Shown here piece by piece: positions 49,849 to 50,423 of a stretch of 50,423 nt of DNA. Made by a program: the position numbers and the translations under genes. Below the pieces are notes generated by a model. The model worked only from the letters and a program-made list of their open reading frames with translations. It had not been told where the DNA came from and did no database searches. The stretch comes from Acidovorax sp. CF316 (GTDB taxonomy: Bacteria; Pseudomonadota; Gammaproteobacteria; Burkholderiales; Burkholderiaceae_C). Where the stretch lies: the NCBI RefSeq assembly GCF_000276605.1, contig NZ_AKJX01000116.1:1-50423 (forward strand), in the 5' to 3' direction. Position 1 is the first letter of the stretch; each line of letters starts with the position of its first letter.

Positions 49849-50423
49849 ATGCGTGAACTGAACCTGGACCGATTGCGCACCCTGGTCACCATCGCCGACC
49901 TCGGATCGTTTGCCGAGGCCGCGCGCGTGCTGCACCTGGCGGCCCCCACGGTGAGCCTGCACATGGCCGACCTGGAGGCGCAGGTGGGCGCGCCGCTGCT
50001 GCTGCGCAAGCGCGGCGAGGTGCGCGCCACCGGCGTGGGCGAGGCCCTGGTCGAGCGCGCCCGGCGCCTGCTGGCCGATGCCGATGAAACCCTGGCCCTG
50101 GTGCAGCGCCAGGTGCAGGGCCTGGCGGGCCGGGTGCGGCTCGGGGCCTCCACCGGCGCCATCGCCCACCTGCTGCCGCAGGCGCTGGAGGTGCTGGGCC
50201 GGGAGCACCCGGACATCGACGTGCAGGTGGCGGTGCTGACCTCGCAGGACACCATGGTCCGCCTGGCCGGTGGCACGCTCGATGTGGGCCTGGTGGCGCT
50301 GCCCCAGCCCACCGTGCAGGGGGTGCAGGTGGAGCCCTGGCGGCGCGACCCGGTCATGGCCTTCGTGCCCGCCAAGTGGCAGGCGCCGACGCGCGCCACG
50401 CCGCACTGGCTGGCGGGCCAGCC
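49849..50423 (+). CDS. LysR-family regulator, 5' part (3' end outside window)
   Basis: An ATG at 49849 opens a frame that is still open at the right edge (191 codons visible). It begins [18 protein letters not shown], with a helix-turn-helix at about residues 19-42 ([20 protein letters not shown]). The start of the effector domain follows, [17 protein letters not shown]. It is divergent from argC across 109 bases containing an AT-rich patch with TGAAA-N7-TTTCA near 49803. Whether it regulates argC or genes beyond the window is unknown. Confidence 0.88.
   Translation, partial: MRELNLDRLRTLVTIADLGSFAEAARVLHLAAPTVSLHMADLEAQVGAPLLLRKRGEVRATGVGEALVERARRLLADADETLALVQRQVQGLAGRVRLGASTGAIAHLLPQALEVLGREHPDIDVQVAVLTSQDTMVRLAGGTLDVGLVALPQPTVQGVQVEPWRRDPVMAFVPAKWQAPTRATPHWLAGQ

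Overview
This is a GC-rich stretch of chromosome from a betaproteobacterium, most probably a member of the Comamonadaceae (Acidovorax/Comamonas/Delftia/Variovorax-like) in the Burkholderiales. The evidence is the strong G/C third-position bias, four Bug-type (TctC) periplasmic receptors, many LysR regulators paired with divergent catabolic operons, and a nag-type salicylate/gentisate cluster. I see no rRNA, tRNA, CRISPR array, insertion sequence, integrase or phage gene. Nearly all the sequence is coding, often with 4-base ATGA overlaps.

Layout. 1-2.6 kb: 3' end of a histidine/aromatic amino acid ammonia-lyase, then a GGDEF diguanylate cyclase. 2.7-8.6 kb: a stress module made of ohr, a histidine kinase, an OmpR-type response regulator, a Tat-exported epoxide-hydrolase-like protein and a DipZ-type thiol-redox protein. 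A near-identical promoter box lies upstream of both transcription units. 8.8-13.4 kb: two tandem Bug receptors, then a RidA-like/Old Yellow Enzyme pair with a divergent GcvA-like LysR. 13.4-18.0 kb: hydroxyquinol (intradiol) ring cleavage with maleylacetate reductase, two small accessory proteins, a Bug receptor and a divergent LysR. 18.0-22.4 kb: a PaoABC-like periplasmic molybdenum aldehyde oxidoreductase with a divergent HxlR regulator. 22.5-24.7 kb: an alternative oxidase (AOX)-nsrR operon with an NsrR-like site over its promoter, and an EamA exporter. 24.8-30.7 kb: the complete glyoxylate-to-glycerate-2-phosphate pathway (gcl, hyi, glxR, glycerate 2-kinase) with a divergent LysR, followed by a class I aminotransferase. 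31.9-37.9 kb: nag-type salicylate 5-hydroxylase (reductase, ferredoxin, alpha and beta subunits), gentisate 1,2-dioxygenase and maleylpyruvate isomerase, with a NahR/NagR-type activator and its probable operator. 37.9-41.4 kb: IclR regulator, orphan TRAP receptor, a DUF-type barrel protein and a fumarylpyruvate-hydrolase-like protein that carries an export signal. 41.5-48.7 kb: an AraC regulator; an operon of HMG-CoA-lyase-like enzyme, CoA-transferase, Bug receptor and malate/lactate-type dehydrogenase with a divergent LysR; and a ketopantoate reductase. 48.8 kb to the end: argC (type 2) and the 5' part of a further LysR gene.

Together the window is a catabolic island-like segment. Aromatic acids and phenols feed through gentisate or hydroxyquinol to central intermediates, glyoxylate is salvaged to glycerate, and each block has its own regulator, giving eleven DNA-binding transcription regulators in 50 kb. 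The less ordinary parts are the kinase/regulator-ohr-hydrolase-DipZ regulon with its shared promoter element, the NO-responsive alternative oxidase operon, and the exported fumarylacetoacetase-family protein.
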